DNA of 64,000 nucleotides from Thamnaconus septentrionalis (GCA_009823395.1 CM020502.1:26290944-26354943), one strand, 5' to 3'. Positions 34,809 through 49,288 are shown, numbered from the stretch's first letter. Numbers and translations are program-made. The notes: generated by a model from the letters alone, not told the origin.

Positions 34809-37800
34809 CTATTATCTGTGCTAACATATTCCTCTTGCCATACGTGTTTGTCTTTGCCCGTTATTTCTGCTCATGCAGACTCTTTCTTTTTGAACTTTCT
34901 TTCTGTTTTCCAGCTTTACGTTGAGGGACTCTTTTCCTCTCCTCCTTTCCACGATCATAAACCCTTCCCTTCAATAATGGGGAGCATATTCAATAATTTA
35001 GTCAATAATCTTCAGAAGCAGTCAGGTTTTTATTTAGAACCCTCAAAATCAAAAGGGAAAAGACGAGTAAGAAAAGGATATGTTGGTAGTTTTTTCAGTT
35101 TTCTTGTTTTTAAAGTGTTGTCAGCTGTGTTGTGGCTGTGGTTTTTGGTTTTGGCGAGGACTGAATTCAGTCAGTGTGCATCACATTGTTTCCCTGTTGT
35201 ACCCGGAAAGCTCCCTGAGAGTTCCTGCGCTCAAGTGGAAGCGACCAAGGTTCTCAGAGGGAGAATTCCAAGAGCTGAAACGGTTGGAAGTGGCTGTGGT
35301 GCAAACAGGCTGCATGAATTAGCGTGATCTCCTGTGTTCAGTGTGCCTGAATGTGTTGGACATGGCATCGTACTCATCCCACAGTGAAAGCCCCTGCAGA
35401 AACAGGGCAGCCCGCCCACTCTCTCACCAAGAATAGTTTTTGTCTCCAGTGATATGCAGTTCCTTTCTTGTACCGTTGTTTCCCCCTGCAGAGAGCAACG
35501 TTCAGCTATTTGTTGGCTGATGTTTTGCCTTTTTTTTTTTCTTTTTAATCTTTCCATCTCAGTATGGCGTGCACGAGGATGCTCGTACACGGTGGTGCGC
35601 TACGATCAGTTGCATTACTGTAAGCTAGGCGAAATATGATGTGACATGCTTCAAAATGTTCTGTCTTTGTGGATTTCAAGCTATGATTTGAATGGTATTG
35701 GAACAAATGCTTAGATTTGCACAAAATCATTTAAAATACAGTAGGAATTGAAACAGACTAAGATCCAATAAAGTCAATACATAAAAACAGCATAGAAAAC
35801 ATCAATATAGAACATAAGAAGCTCATGTAAATTACAGATAGCAGATAGCAAAAAAACACTCCATTTGCCTCAACACTTCAGAACTACACAGAAGTGTGTC
35901 TTGTTTATTTAATGATAATAATGTGTGGTGTGGAATTGGATTCAGTCGCTCGATTGACATAGAAGCTACTGAATAAAAGCTGATGTTTATATAAAACGTT
36001 GGCAATGACCGTGAAGGCATCTCTTACTTGTCGAGTACAATGATAATATCTGCAGTGTGTCGGAGGAGTTCAGAGAGCACCTGGCAGAAGATTGAGTTCT
36101 GACTGTTCGCCGCCGGCAAAGGAGCCATCTCAGGGTCGGTGGACTCTGAATGTATGAGACGCTCATTTCCGAGCTAATTGCGCCTTCACAGGCCGAGCCG
36201 AAGCCCCGGGAGCCGCTTGCGTTGACTGTCCTGATAAGAATTAGGATATAGATGCTACACGGGGGGGGGGGAGATTGGCGGGGATGGGAGTTAGGTGTCG
36301 TCAGGCGGACCGAGACGGCAACACTTGCTTCAGGTGATCAAATGCGACACGTTTGACACGAGAGAAAATGAAGCGGGGGATGTGGGAGCCATAATGAGAT
36401 GTACTGTAAGTTCCTGGGGAAGAGAAGTTCATCTATGTAGTGTCGGCTGTGGAGTAAAATAACTTTGGCCTTTGGCACAGCCATGATACAGGTATGCTCA
36501 TACTTGGACTCATCGGCCTTGCCAACTGCCTGTAGACAGTTGTTTTTTTTTAGTTGCACTTTCAATTGGATTGAATTTGACAACCAATTAGTTTTGTTTT
36601 AGTGATCGGGCAGCCAGAAGGCGCCTGCTCTTAACTGCTGTTAGCTCCAGTGGAGAAAGAAATAGAGGAAGCTACAAGATTTACTAGCGGCAGTGGCAGT
36701 TTTACTATGAGCCTCTGAATGGTATTTTCACAATTGAAATGGCAGCATTTAAACACCACGGTGGATCAGCGCAGTCGATGTTGCCCAATAGGAAGCCTCA
36801 GTATGTAGTGAGCAAACCCCCGATTGGCCCGCTCACGTCGTATCACCTTACAAGCTTTGCCTCCCCAGTCTAAAGTCTTCCGACCAGGTGATTTTGGATT
36901 TAATGAACATCTCACTCGGTTGTCGGCAGGTTAGATAAAGAAGCCAACGGCACCCGTTGATTATAAAAGTCTTATTTCGTAACCGGAGTGATTAGGAAGT
37001 CTGTTGCTCTGTTCCGAGGTCTGTTGAGTGCCGAGAGCACTTCTCCACCTTCCCGGCGAGCGAGCAAAGGCGGCTAAGTCTTCTCAGGCATGAAGAAGAG
37101 AGCTTGAGCGTTATCGCCGGCGCCCGCTTCCTCTATGTAAAGACCCCCACTTCCACGGCTTCTGAATAATTAAGGCTATCTTAAGAGTCGCTCCCTGATA
37201 AAAGGTCTAAGTCCTTGGCTGTATGAGTGAGAGAGCAGCACTCTGCCAACTTTCTCCATCCTGCCGCCAATCCTGAACTCGTAGGGGCTTAGCGAAGTCG
37301 CCCCTTAATGGACACGTGCAGCCTTTCGGTGACTTCTTGGGACGCCATCACTTATTTTTTCCCGACGGAGGTACGGCGGTAACAATTGTTCCACAGTGTG
37401 AGTCACAAGTTTAAGGGGACCGGAAGTGCTTTAAATATGGGTGGGCAAGAAAAAAAAGAAAAGCTTTTGTTTGCCCGCCCTGACTTTTTTATTATTTTTT
37501 TCATAGACTGCGATGACTGTCTCAGAGCGCCGGCCTCATTATTAAGGGCTCAAGAGGTAATCCGCAAGTAATGAGAAATGGTCGCGGCGTCGCTAAATAA
37601 AGCATTCCGCTCTGGCACTGGAAGTCGTGGAGACCTGAGACGCATCATCCGCCTGCTCAGGTGTGTGTTTGTGGCAACTTGATAAATCTGCTCGTCACGT
37701 TTGACTTTGAGGAAAGGCTTGGATTTTTTTTTTTTTTTTTGGTTCTAGCTGGGAGGATAGGAGGAAAAAAAACCCACATCACGAGGGTCTTTGTGGACTT

Positions 37801-38252
37801 GCTGACATTTTTTTTTTTCATATTTCCACTCAAGTATTTGGCTTTGATCTGCTGGTGTGTAGGGTGTATTTAAAGCCATGAATGTGTTCTGGGAATTACT
37901 TCTAAACGGTTCTATCCAGCCAACCTGCTTAAAGCCAAGTAAAAAAGAAATAGAATTCAGTGACTGTGTCCCCCATAAAAAAAAAATAATTTAGCAGCTT
38001 CCTCTGATAAATTTCCTCGACTTGACTGTGAATTCAATGAATTTGCATGCAATCCCGTTTCTCTCTTGACTTGTAATAGCACTTGCACCGTAACACTGCC
38101 TTTATTTTGTGACACTCAGTTTGTGGGCACAACACTCTTTTATTTTATCTCTAAGCTTTTATGCTGTCCCTATAGGGGGCAGTGTCGAGCTGCAGACAGT
38201 TGCAACAACCTCCTGCTCCTCTCTGCATCAGTGATGTAGACTTTGAGCAGAT

Positions 38253-38298
38253 ACACGCACGCACGCACACACACACACACGCACACACGCACACACAC
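38253..38298 (+). repeat. (CA)n / CACG microsatellite
   Basis: CACGCACG units followed by CA repeats with further CG interruptions. Confidence 0.93.
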
Positions 38299-41200
38299 CC
38301 CTTCTGTCTCTCGTGCTGACACAGCCCTTTTTGACTTATTTCCACACAAGCCGCACACCTGCCTGCAAAAACAGGATTAACTGAAGAGCTGAAAAGACGC
38401 AGCGCGCAGTCAGCGGCCCGAGTGCAAATCGAAAAAACACGTTCATACAAGTTTTATTTTGTCTAACGGCTTGCGGTGGAAAAACCTCTTTGGTCACTGT
38501 TAAAGGAAACAGGAAGTGGCAGCGGCCGGCTCTGTTAATCCCCGTGAAAAAGAGCCACTGCGGGCGGTGCCAACTTCCCAGGATTGTCAGACGCAGATTG
38601 AAAGTTTTGCGCAATATTTGACCTTTTTAACCATCCGTTTAAAAATACACTCAAGTTGACAAGAGTCCATCAAACATAATTACAGCCTGTCGGGGCTCAG
38701 TAATAGGATCAAAATGAAAATTGATTGGCAAATGTACTTGCTGAGCTCTTTTCCTGGCTTTGGACTTTTTCACTATGAATAGCATAGAACTGAACAAAAT
38801 CATGCCCCCCCTCTGTTTCTCTGTTGTGTGAACCCCTCTTTGTCTTAAAGCGTCTGAAGAAATTCAGACTGATTAGAGGAAAAAGCAACATAGAAGTGAG
38901 TCAAACACCAAAGTTTTTTTTTTTCGTCCGTATTGAACCCAAATTCACCATCTCAGCTTCCCAATCCCAAATTGTTGCCAAGAATCCCATTATTCCATTC
39001 AAACCGACTCTCGTCTTTGACTTCAGACTTTGCCCTCGTATATGTCTGAGTGTGTGCGAACGCCGTGCACGAGGTTAAGCGGCGCTCGCGGTCGATCCTG
39101 TCTGCCCCGAGCCGGTCCGACTCCCTCTCTCGTCTTCTCTGCCCACTGGAGCTGAAAATAGGACGAGGGCTGCAGGCTCTCTCCCCGCTCGCCGCCGGAG
39201 AAAACTTGGTGATCGTGACACAACGGCACACTCTCTCTCCTCCACAGCACGTCGTCCCCCTGATGAAAGGAACTCCGACCTGATTGGAACGCTGAGCACT
39301 TTATTCATGTGGCGGGTCGATAAGAGAGGTGAACCCTGTGTCGCTGGGTCTGAAATTGCTTGAAAAATTCATCATGTGTATTGTCACCACCACTAGATTG
39401 AAGTTTCACTCATTTACTCTTTCATTAGATTTACCAGGCAGCGTGGCCATTCTAGATTTTCATGGATAGAGAGAATTCCACCCAGCAGATGCAGATGATA
39501 AACAACTCTCCAAGCTGCTGGTGTGCCGTTGACCAAGTGTCCAAAAGTCACGACTGTCCAGTTTCTCTGGAATGATTCAGATTCAGATATTTACTAGATA
39601 CAGTATAAGTCCCAGAGTGCAATTAACTTTACAGTCAGTCCTGTCCATAGGAAAACATGAAAATGGACAGCGTTACCACCGGCTGGAAGCAGCTCTGTTG
39701 CCTCCCTAACAGGTTGCTTGTTTCTTTTGCAAGTATTGCAGGGTTTGTTTGCGGACTATTAAAATCTGCCGAACTCAAAGAGGCAGAGTAGGCCACACAG
39801 GCGCAGCTGGGACGCGAGTTAACCCCCTCTCTGGCTGGCCTATTGGCCAATCAGGCACTATTGGCTCCAAGGTTGACAGATACAGATAGATTAGTGGCAA
39901 AATGTCCAATCCGAGGCAATGAGTCGGGTCGACCATGTGGCAACAGTGTTGTTGTTGTGCTTTTTGTTGGCTCTTCCCATCCTGACCTGCACGACTACCA
40001 CTCCAAATTGTGGCTCTCGAGCCTTTGCTGCATGTCAGAAGATCTTTTCTTTTTTTGTTGTGCTTCGGCTGAAAGGGATTTGTGCTGCAGCAGTGTGTGT
40101 GTGGCACGGCAGCAACAATATCGCTCTTCTTTCCAGCTTGTCCCCGGCACTTGAGAGTACATTAAACCTCTTAATATGAAAAAAAAGAAAAAAAACAAAA
40201 CCCTGCGCCGTCTCCCTCTCTCTCCAGGTGTATTTACTCATCTGCGCTCAGACGGCAGCTGGCCGGAGTCGAACCAATTAACACTTTCTCCCTAATTGTT
40301 GCGCGGCTGCCAACGTTCCTGCAGCTCCTCCTTTAGCTAATGACGCCTCCCGATCGGTGGCGATTTGATCAAACGTCTGACAGCCAGGCGCGAGAAATTG
40401 CGTTGTATCCATCCTATAATGAGGCTGTTAACCCAAACGAGAAACGGTGTTAAATCGTCAGTGACACTGGTAGAAAAGAAAAAAAAATTGCTGACGTTGC
40501 TCATTGGAGTGATCTTCGTTTAGCGTGTTAGCACATTGCTAATTAGGTCCCGGGGGTTGACCAGAAGAGGTCGATTGTTCACTAATTGTTGGCGGTTCAA
40601 TCACCGACTGTTGGAAGCAGGTCTGGCACTGGCTTGGCCGTAACTAAATACTGCACCGAAGAGATGAACAGAAAGATTTCATGTAGATTTGAAAGATTTG
40701 AGTTACTTTAGTATTAGAAAATATCAGGATAAACAAATGCAGCAAGGACCTTCAGTGGGTCTTGCCGTCCAAGGGCTTGTTGCCTCGTTTCCCTCTGCGG
40801 CGCAAATATTTGTCATCGGAAATGACTTCAAATATATCCCGGTGTTTTCATTTTATTTACTCCTACGAGTCGTAGAGACTCTGCGGTCGTAGGAGTAGCT
40901 GTCTTTTAGGAACCCGCTCAACAGGCTCGTGCATTCGCCCGCGCCGAACGCGTTGGCCGCCGTAGTGCACATATGCTCCGGCCGCACCGAGAGCCGTTAA
41001 TGTTTGAAGCCGCTAATAACTGTTTTCCTCTCACGCCCACCCGTCGATGAATCATCCCAAAGAGTCGGTCCCTTTTATCCATCTGTCACCGTTTTGGCTC
41101 TTCAGCGATGAGCGTGACACTCGCTGGATTTGTCGAGGCGGCACTTGGGGTCCGCCGCGAGTTAATTTTTGCAGCACGAGACCCTCAACACTCGTCGCAT

Positions 41201-41782
41201 GGCGCAGGGGAAAGCGTGATGCCACAAGCGTGGCGAGACATCAATATTTATTTAATCTGCATATAAACGCGCTTGGCTCTGGAGGGGAGCCATTTGCTGA
41301 TGAACGCCGATCTCCCCCCCGCTGGGCTTCCCGTCGACGGCACTGCAGTGACACGGAGAGGTCGGGGATTAGCCAGAGCCGAGAGCCGTTAGACTACAGA
41401 GGCATCAGCATCATCATCGGCGTTCAGAGAAGATGTAAAAAAGGCTTCAGCTGAGGTTGATTTCGTCTCCCTGGCAGCTGGAGCCTCATTTGAAACGGAA
41501 GCGAAAAGTGATGCATCGATGCTCTTTCTCGTGAAACCAAAGGAGAGGCTAATCCGGGGGATGTGGGGTCGGAGGTCGATCCCCGGCTGCTCGCTGGGCC
41601 AGACAGTGGAAGGGCGGGGGCTTTGACATTGATGCTGATGAACTGCTGAGCAGAAAGTCACGACGTCTGCGGAGGGCTTGCGAGACGACGACTCGGGCAT
41701 CACGTCACGCTGCCTGCTTCCCTGCGTGGCCTCGGGGAGACTGACAGGCCGACGCTGCGGGAGAAGGGAGAAAAGGCTTTAT

Positions 41783-41785
<3 letters not shown>

Positions 41786-41818
<33 letters not shown>
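41786..41818 (+). repeat. (GA)n microsatellite
   Basis: Pure GA/AG run of about 16 units; a homopurine tract. Confidence 0.96.
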
Positions 41819-41823
<5 letters not shown>

Positions 41824-42192
41824 TGTCTGGGGAAACTTGGGACTGTGACAACCCCTGATCTACACGGACCATCATGCACCAGCGATCAGACGTGCCAGTT
41901 GTATTCACGCCTGATGGAAAGCACTACAAAACAAGACAAAAAGAAATGGTATCTCCAGTGCCTCTACATGTGTTGCTAATTGTCATTTAATGACAAGTCC
42001 AAGTTCAGTTGTTTGGTCGACAGGGAAGCCACAGCTTCATTGACTTTCAGCATCTTTTTGCAGAAGTTCAGTTTTCGTTGTCTGTCTCTTTCATACAACT
42101 TTGTTGCACAGTTGTGTTTATTTGCTCAGAGGGGGCACTGCACCAGTTTATGTTTGAATCGCAAAGAGAAGTCACAAGTCTTTGCAGTCACC

Positions 42193-42194
<2 letters not shown>

Positions 42195-42232
<38 letters not shown>
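42195..42232 (+). repeat. (CA)n microsatellite
   Basis: Pure CA run of about 19 units. Confidence 0.96.
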
Positions 42233-44007
42233 ACTTTAAGTTTGCAGTGTGTAATTGTTCCAGCCAACAGGTTTATTCTCTCGGTACTTCTGCAATTCAA
42301 TTGGAATTCCAATAAACGCTAACTTTGGTGACTTTGAGCAAATTAAGTGGGCAACTTAGTCCAAAATTCGGGGGGGAAATCCACACCCACACCAGCCTCT
42401 TTACGTGAGAGTGGTTACGGTATTAGCCGAGAAACGTGTTTCAGAGCAGCACTGCGAGAGGTTCTTCACCCCTTAAAGTCAAGAAGCCCTCTGTATCGAG
42501 TGTTGTTTGTCCAAAACACTCTCCGCCGAAAAACTCTCGCACTTTGAGGCAGCGGCGGAGAGTAAATGGCCGGCGTGGATCAATGTTAGGAAAACACAGT
42601 GTTTTCTCTTTTCATCAGCACCTTTCAGAGGTCAATCTCCTTGCGGCCGGCCGCTTCATCGATGGAACTGAAGAATGCTCGAACGTAACAAAGCAAAAGT
42701 CTCGCCTGCAGCTTGGCACGCGCACTGATGCAAGCGCCGACAGACGACGCTCGCTGCTGCTGGGATGGTAATTGACCCGTTCCTCTCGTGATGAGAAAAC
42801 CAATAAAGAAATAGCAGTGCGAAATGCGTCATCTTGCGTATAAGTTTTGAATCCTCTGTAACAATTTTTTCACAATTCTTTTTTTTTTCAAACCACGTTG
42901 ACGGCACATCAGGATATCGTCGGCTCTGTCGGCGTTCTCTCCCCACCCTCTCCACGACCCAGAAACTAAATAGCAGAGAGATGGAAGGGCATTAATGCAA
43001 ATAACATAAATGTCAGGTGGGAGGCAGCTTTTCAAATGCCACCGTTTGCGGAGACGACGGAGCATCCTTGGCACTTTATTATTTTAACCTGCCCTGAGGA
43101 GGTTCTGCGGAGGTTGCGCAGCTGAGAAAAACTTTATCATCGGCAGTTTTAATCACAAGAAGATCGTGATCTGCGTCCATTCACCTGTCCATCTGCCCGT
43201 GCAGTTTTAAGCACACCATTGAAGCAACAGACAGGTGTAGAATTGGAGTCGGGAACTAGGAAAGTTAAGAAAAACAAGTTAATGCTGCATTCAGGCAGTA
43301 TCTGGTACTCTAGCATAAAGCCACATGGCTGGACTATTTTCCTGAGGTATATATATATATATGCAAAGCTTGGTCAGGATATCTGTATTTCCCCCCAAAA
43401 TATAGAGCAGCGCCTTCATGCATTATGCATCTTCGGACCGTCCAGATGACCTTTATCTTCAGACTGTGTCCCAGCTCTTGAGTGTGCAACACCAACAACT
43501 GAACTTTAGACACCGCAACCCGCCGCTGCTGTGCAACTCGCCTTTTTGTGCTAGCCGATGCCTTACAGCACGACAAATCCGACCTGACGTGACTCCCGGC
43601 TGCGATTGTTATTACCTCCAGCGACCTGCGCACTCTGCACACTGCAGTCCACTCCAGATCGTTCTTCACGTTTTGTGAATCGGTGCCTTTTTTCTTTTTG
43701 CATATGTTTGTGTCTTCTTCCGAATGCTCATCGGGGCATTTTCATCGTACGAGTTCAGCCGTGAAGGGAAAGGAGTTCGCCCCTTCTCCGCTCGCCGTGA
43801 TTTGGCGCTCGAGCTGACAGACCCAGTTGGCCGAAAAAGGCCTCTGAAGTGCGTCCGAGCGGCTGTGTGTGTATGTGGAGGCAGTTTCGATGCCGTAGGT
43901 CGCGGCAAGGTGTGCGTTAGTGTGACTCGATGGCAATCACTTTGAACAAGAGTCGCTGTGTTGACAGATGAGTCGTTGTCGTCGCTTCTTTTTTACTTTT
44001 ACCCCCG

Positions 44008-44009
<2 letters not shown>

Positions 44010-44068
<59 letters not shown>
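44010..44068 (+). repeat. (GT)n microsatellite
   Basis: Pure GT run of about 29 units. Confidence 0.97.
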
Positions 44069-44069
<1 letters not shown>

Positions 44070-44124
44070 CTGTTCCGGCCGTTCGTCTCGCGCGGAACCC
44101 TTCTCCCCGCCGTTTCCTCACTTT

Positions 44125-44400
44125 CAAATTAAATCGCAGGCAAATATTTAATTAACATTTCCCCTCTGAGCCCCTGCCGTGTCACAGTTCATTAAAACAT
44201 AATTGAGGAGGAATATTCAACAGCTCAATCGCGCCACTGTAGCCCATTACACTTGCTAATATGGCCCCGGTATCCGTCCATTCAACGCCTCTTCTGTGGG
44301 AAAAAATGTGACGCTGCGACGCCGCCGCCGAGCCTCTTTTCCTATAATTCATCTCTGCCAGCGCAAATAAACCTGTCGCTGAGTGTGAGGTATGCGGCAG
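44125..44400. promoter_or_regulatory. Candidate intronic regulatory element
   Basis: Unique, mixed-composition sequence dense in homeodomain-type and AT-rich motifs (AAATTAAATCG, TTTAATTAACATT, CATTAAAACATAATT, TTACACTTGCTAATATGG) next to GC-rich patches. Conserved noncoding elements near neural developmental genes often look like this. No comparison is possible here, so this is a pointer only. Confidence 0.25.
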
Positions 44401-47400
44401 TGTTTTTTATTTAATTTTTTTCCTTTTTTTAAAATTATTTTCCTCCATCAGCTTCCATTACCGGCGATGCTCAGCAGACCGCGGCTCTCCCGGCGCCCTG
44501 ATTGGGTTAGCTCCATTAAATTGGCCTAGGCAAGGTGTAATGAGAAGCGCGCAGTGACAGAGACAATGCATGGGAGAGAGCGCAGCTCACGAACCCAGCA
44601 ATACAAATAGGGGCTCGGTCACTTGGCAACTCCAGCAGAAAGTTCCCATCAGCTGCTCAGCACCAGGGTAAAGAGTCCGGAAATCACTTTTTTGGATTTT
44701 AATTAATACAAAATTTCACCTTTGCGTCAATGGAGATTTTATTTTATTTTTAGTTTGTTTTTTGCACAATCACCAAAGTACCTCTAAGTGACCAATACTA
44801 ATTGCTTCCATTGCAGAAAAAAAAAAAAATGTATCCAGTCGGCCAGTTTGGGGGAATGTTTTGTTTTTTTTCTCTGGTGACTCACCAGCTACTCCATGCA
44901 TGCATGCATGAGTGACAGGCCGGCGTTACTCATCCACAGGAAATCCACAAAGTTCCGTTCCACCCAATTTCACAGGCCAATTTCCAAATCTGAAGATCTC
45001 GACGTCACTGTGCAATTGGACATAATCGAGGCTGTTGGCTTCGGTTCTCGGAGGGTCAACCTTGCAGACGTACCTCACCAGTGCGTTAGTCACACTTCAA
45101 CTCATTCTCCTTATAAAACTCGTAAAGTTTCTACAAACTATGTGAAATGATTCGAGGTCTGTTCGACTTCTTTTATTGATGAAGCTGTTGACGTGTCGAA
45201 AGTGCCGTCGGTCTCAATGTACGAGCTGGTCTCGGCGGCTGTTTACACTCAGACCTGCTGCGAGCAAAAAAGGTTCAGGTTCCCCCGCTTGGCAAACATG
45301 CAAGTACACAAAGTGGTGCTTTTTGATTGCCTGACTGGGGCCTCTCCAACTCTTTAATACGATCTGGAAAATATTGTTGTCAAGGCAACTGACTTCCCAG
45401 CTTGGCTCCTTTCTCCTCTTTACCGCCGTCCGCGGCGCACGGCTGATCGCCTCTGTCTCTTCAGCGGAGGAGAATTTTCTTCTCTCTGCGTCTTCAGACT
45501 GTGAAGCCGCCGCCGCAGCAGCAGCAGCAGCTGCAGCAGCGGGCGGGTGACATGCTTTCCGGGTGACAGTTAGACAGGAGACGACGGCGCCACGCCATGT
45601 TAAAGCTCAGGAGTTTGAATGCACGGCGTCGCTGCTGTTTCACACCTGTGACCGTCTCTTCATCTTTCAGCCACCAAAAACACCAAGAAACGGGTACAAA
45701 AAAATTGCATTGCACGAAAGAACCGGCATGTACTGGTTCAAGAAAGTCATTACAGCAACAAATTGTCTTGTAAAAAATAAATAATTTGAAATAATACGTT
45801 TCTGAAAGCATCTGCGGTAGAGTTAAATCTTAATTTGTAGCTCAGCTTAAACCCATTTACAGCCGCCGTATCAGGCAAATGAAGCTTCTCCAGATGCATT
45901 TTCAGACTGCTGAGTCCACAGATAAGAAAGTAAATAAGCCCGGCTGAGGAAATATTAAGTCCTGGCAAAGAGACAAAAAAAAAATATTAAAACAATAAAG
46001 GGAAAGGAAAGGAGGGAAATAAAGGTGTGAACAGGGAGAATATTAGACAAGGTAGTCCCTGGGAAATATTAAAAAGGATCTTTCTTTTTTTTTAATCATT
46101 CTCCAAGCCACTGAAATCTTCATATGTTTTTAAGGCACAAAAGGTGTCATGGCAAAGTACTGCCACTGTACTGTGTAACTAGTTTCAAAGAGACTGCGGC
46201 TGCTTTATTAGGCGGCCAGGTCTGTGTTTTCCGTCACAGCTGCTGCTCGAGGGAGGGGGAGGGGTAGTCGGGGGGGCGCAACTGGCATAAATGCAGATTG
46301 AGGTGAAACTCCTCATGTAATGACGCGTTATTATGCAAATAAAACAGGTTCAGATCCAGTTCAGCCAATCCTGGTGCTTTCTATGGCGTTCCTCCAGCCG
46401 CGATACAGATGTGATGCCAGTAGCTGCCCCCCCCCCTCTCCCCCACCTCCTGTCCTCTCCACCACAACAAGAAATAAAAAAACAAACAAATTTAAAAACA
46501 TGAGATGGCGTCGTCTCAGAAAGTGAGATTAGATTGGACTCTTTCCAAAAAAAAAAAAAAAAAACAGATCTGGGCCCCAGAATCACATTCAGTGGACGGG
46601 TATAAATGGAGCCATATGTGCCTGGATGTCAGGTGGCGCCTGGCTCTCCCTTCACGCTGCGTCCAATCCATCGGCCGCCTGCCGCCGTCAGGCTGGATGC
46701 GCCGCAGTCCATCTCCTGCCACAGCTGTGCTGCCGCCGTGCCACTTTCCCTTCGGATAAAAAATGACCGGTTGCCTTCCACTGCCGGGAGACGTGCTGTC
46801 ACATAAACAGGCGAGCCTGCCAGCCGGTCGAAATGAGTTTCAGCCCTCGGAAACAGGAGGCGGGTCGACGTGAAGCGAAACAACAGGGGAGGTGTACAGG
46901 AGCTACAGTATAGTCGGGGGAGGGGGACATTGGAAAAAATAAAATATGAAATGGAGTGGAAATTCAAGTTTTGATCTTGATTTAAAAAAAAAAAAATCCA
47001 ACATTTCATTCAAAATGAAAAATTAGTGTATGGAAAGTTTTTTCAGGCTTTGATTCACTCACGATTCCCTGACCCTGAAGTCTTCGTCTAATTGAGAAAA
47101 TTATTTTGAAAATGTGACAAACAAAATCCGAATCTGAAAATAAAAGTCCAACTGAAAAAAAATAAAATAAACCCTCTAAATCAATGTCAAAATATATATG
47201 AAACTGAAAAAGAAAAATTAATTCAAAAGATTGACTTAACCTTGACTTAAAGATTTATTGAACCTAGAAAAACCGCCGCAGCTGCCGTTGTTTGTGAGCT
47301 CGCAACTTCCTGTTTCCAACTTTTTTGTGCTCGCGCAGTAAACCCAAATCAGTCAATCAATTTTTCAGAACAAACAAAGTCAGTTGCTGTTTCATTTCCG

Positions 47401-47488
47401 AAATGCAAAAGTCGAACCCCTCCAACCCAGCCGGCCAAGGCCCCTTTCTTCCCGCCACGGAACAAGCATTCATGTCGACACGAAGCAT

Positions 47489-47553
47489 GTGTGCGTGTGT
47501 GTGTGTGCGTGTGTGTGTGCGTGTGTGTGCGTGCGTGTGTGTGTGTGTGTGTG

Positions 47554-47646
<93 letters not shown>
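47489..47646 (+). repeat. Long (GT)n microsatellite
   Basis: About 158 bp of GT with GC interruptions in the first half and about 100 bp of nearly pure GT at the 3' side. Confidence 0.97.
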
Positions 47647-47651
<5 letters not shown>

Positions 47652-47762
47652 CTTGCATGTAAGCCCATCTGAAAGCCAGTTGGTGTTTATGAATCCCAGC
47701 GTTTTCCAGAAGAGTTGGCATCATACATGATCAGCAAAGACTTTTCAGCAGAGCGCACTGAG

Positions 47763-47792
<30 letters not shown>
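47763..47792 (+). repeat. (GT)n microsatellite
   Basis: GT run of about 14 units, 115 bp after the longer tract. Confidence 0.96.
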
Positions 47793-47795
<3 letters not shown>

Positions 47796-47892
47796 AAACT
47801 GGCAAGGATTGAAGCCCACCCTGATCTTTTAATTAGTCTGATTATCCCAACAGCTGTCTGCTGCAGCTCCCTCCGACTTTAATGCTGAGCAC

Positions 47893-47906
47893 AAACACAC
47901 ACACAA

Positions 47907-47950
<44 letters not shown>
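47893..47950 (+). repeat. (CA)n microsatellite with GCGCGC interruption
   Basis: CA run in the orientation opposite to the (GT) tracts just upstream; a short GCGCGC lies within it. Confidence 0.95.
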
Positions 47951-47951
<1 letters not shown>

Positions 47952-48594
47952 CTTGCAGATATGCACATGTGATAATTGTACATATGTGCGTGCTGATGGG
48001 TGTCCTCATGGCACCAGCTGAGAAATAATGCTGTCCTTGGTTTGCTGAACTTTTCTCCATGAATTCCACCTGAACTTCTTGGACATGAACTCAACTGTGA
48101 GCTTGAAAAGTCTTTCCTCTGCAGGGCCTTCGGTCCACGTGCACGTACGCAAACATTTTTAGAAGTCGGTCGGTTTTTCAAGAGGCAACTAGATCTACCA
48201 GGAGACTCAAGTGCTCGCCAGCGCCCCTCTGTGAGCGCCGGCGGTGTTGCGAGCTGCGACGGCGCCTCCGTCCCCAGGAGGAAGCAGCTGCTGCCCTCAG
48301 GCTCCGCCCCCTCCTCCTCTCCCAGGGGGCTGCGGGAGGGGAGGGGGTTTTCACACAGCACCTGCTGGGAGGCAGCACTGGTTCCTCCTCAGGTTCCATT
48401 GGCTGCAGTCTCTGTTCAGCCCATCTGTCTGGGAGACCCATGTCACGGCTCGGCGATAGTCTCGCTAAAGCCGGTTTTATAGTTGGAAAGAAAAAAAAAA
48501 GAACATTTTCAGTTGTATATTTACTTTGAAGAGTGTTTCAAGGTCTCATATTTGACCAGTTTTCTAACATGTGTTTTTGCTCTCAGATAGAATC

Positions 48595-48790
48595 AGATTT
48601 AGCCCTCTGTTTACAGCCTCCTGCTAAAACATTTTATCTTCCTGCTTTGAAAAGATTATGCTTTGTCGGACCTTCCACCCGTTTGAAGGGAGGCTTAACA
48701 AGTGAGCGGAGCCAACACCTGACTCTAACCAGGGAGTGGTGCCCTTTGTGACATCACAAACATCCGACTTTCAGACTTCAGAGCGCTTCT
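48595..48790 (-). repeat. Dispersed repeat family copy 2 (reverse orientation)
   Basis: TTTAGCCCTCTGTTTACAGC then CTCCTGCTAAAAC is the reverse complement of the core at 4585. The flanking GAGCGGAGCCAACACC also matches, in reverse, the GGCTCC-containing part of copy 1, so homology extends over more than 100 bp. Confidence 0.6.
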
Positions 48791-49036
48791 GAAAGGTAGG
48801 GGCAGGCAGGCGCACGAGGTGAAGGATGGACTTCTCTCACTTCTCTCGCCTTCGCCCTCAAGTTTATCGTTGGAAAACTGCTGGAATGACTTTTTTGCGT
48901 AACGGGGACTTTAAAAAACTTCCAGCTTCAATTGATGCTCTCGATCCACGACTCTCCCCCCTCCCCCTTCCCATCAGCCCCTCCGTCCTCACGCCCCCAC
49001 CTTCATCAGTGGCATGTCATATCAGGGGAGTGATGA

Positions 49037-49039
<3 letters not shown>

Positions 49040-49097
<58 letters not shown>
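49040..49097 (+). repeat. (GT)n microsatellite, left arm of an inverted pair
   Basis: Pure GT run of 29 units. It is followed 100 bp later by a (CA)n run, so the two are reverse complements. Confidence 0.97.
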
Positions 49098-49101
<4 letters not shown>

Positions 49102-49196
49102 CATGAGTAACGACCTTCAGAGAAAAAGTCAGTGAGTGCATCGCATCTGTTAAAGTGACCCTCAGCACAAGACCTGCACTCTGTTGCACTGCTGCG

Positions 49197-49228
49197 CACA
49201 CACACACACACACACACACACGCACGCA

Positions 49229-49288
<60 letters not shown>
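49197..49288 (+). repeat. (CA)n-(CACG)n-(CA)n compound microsatellite, right arm
   Basis: CA repeats with a central block of about six GCAC units, then pure CA. It is complementary to the GT run at 49040-49097. Confidence 0.97.

Noticed and set aside
41047..41454. 135-codon forward frame
   Set aside because: No recognisable domain or conserved pattern. A GC-rich noncoding block readily stays open for this length.
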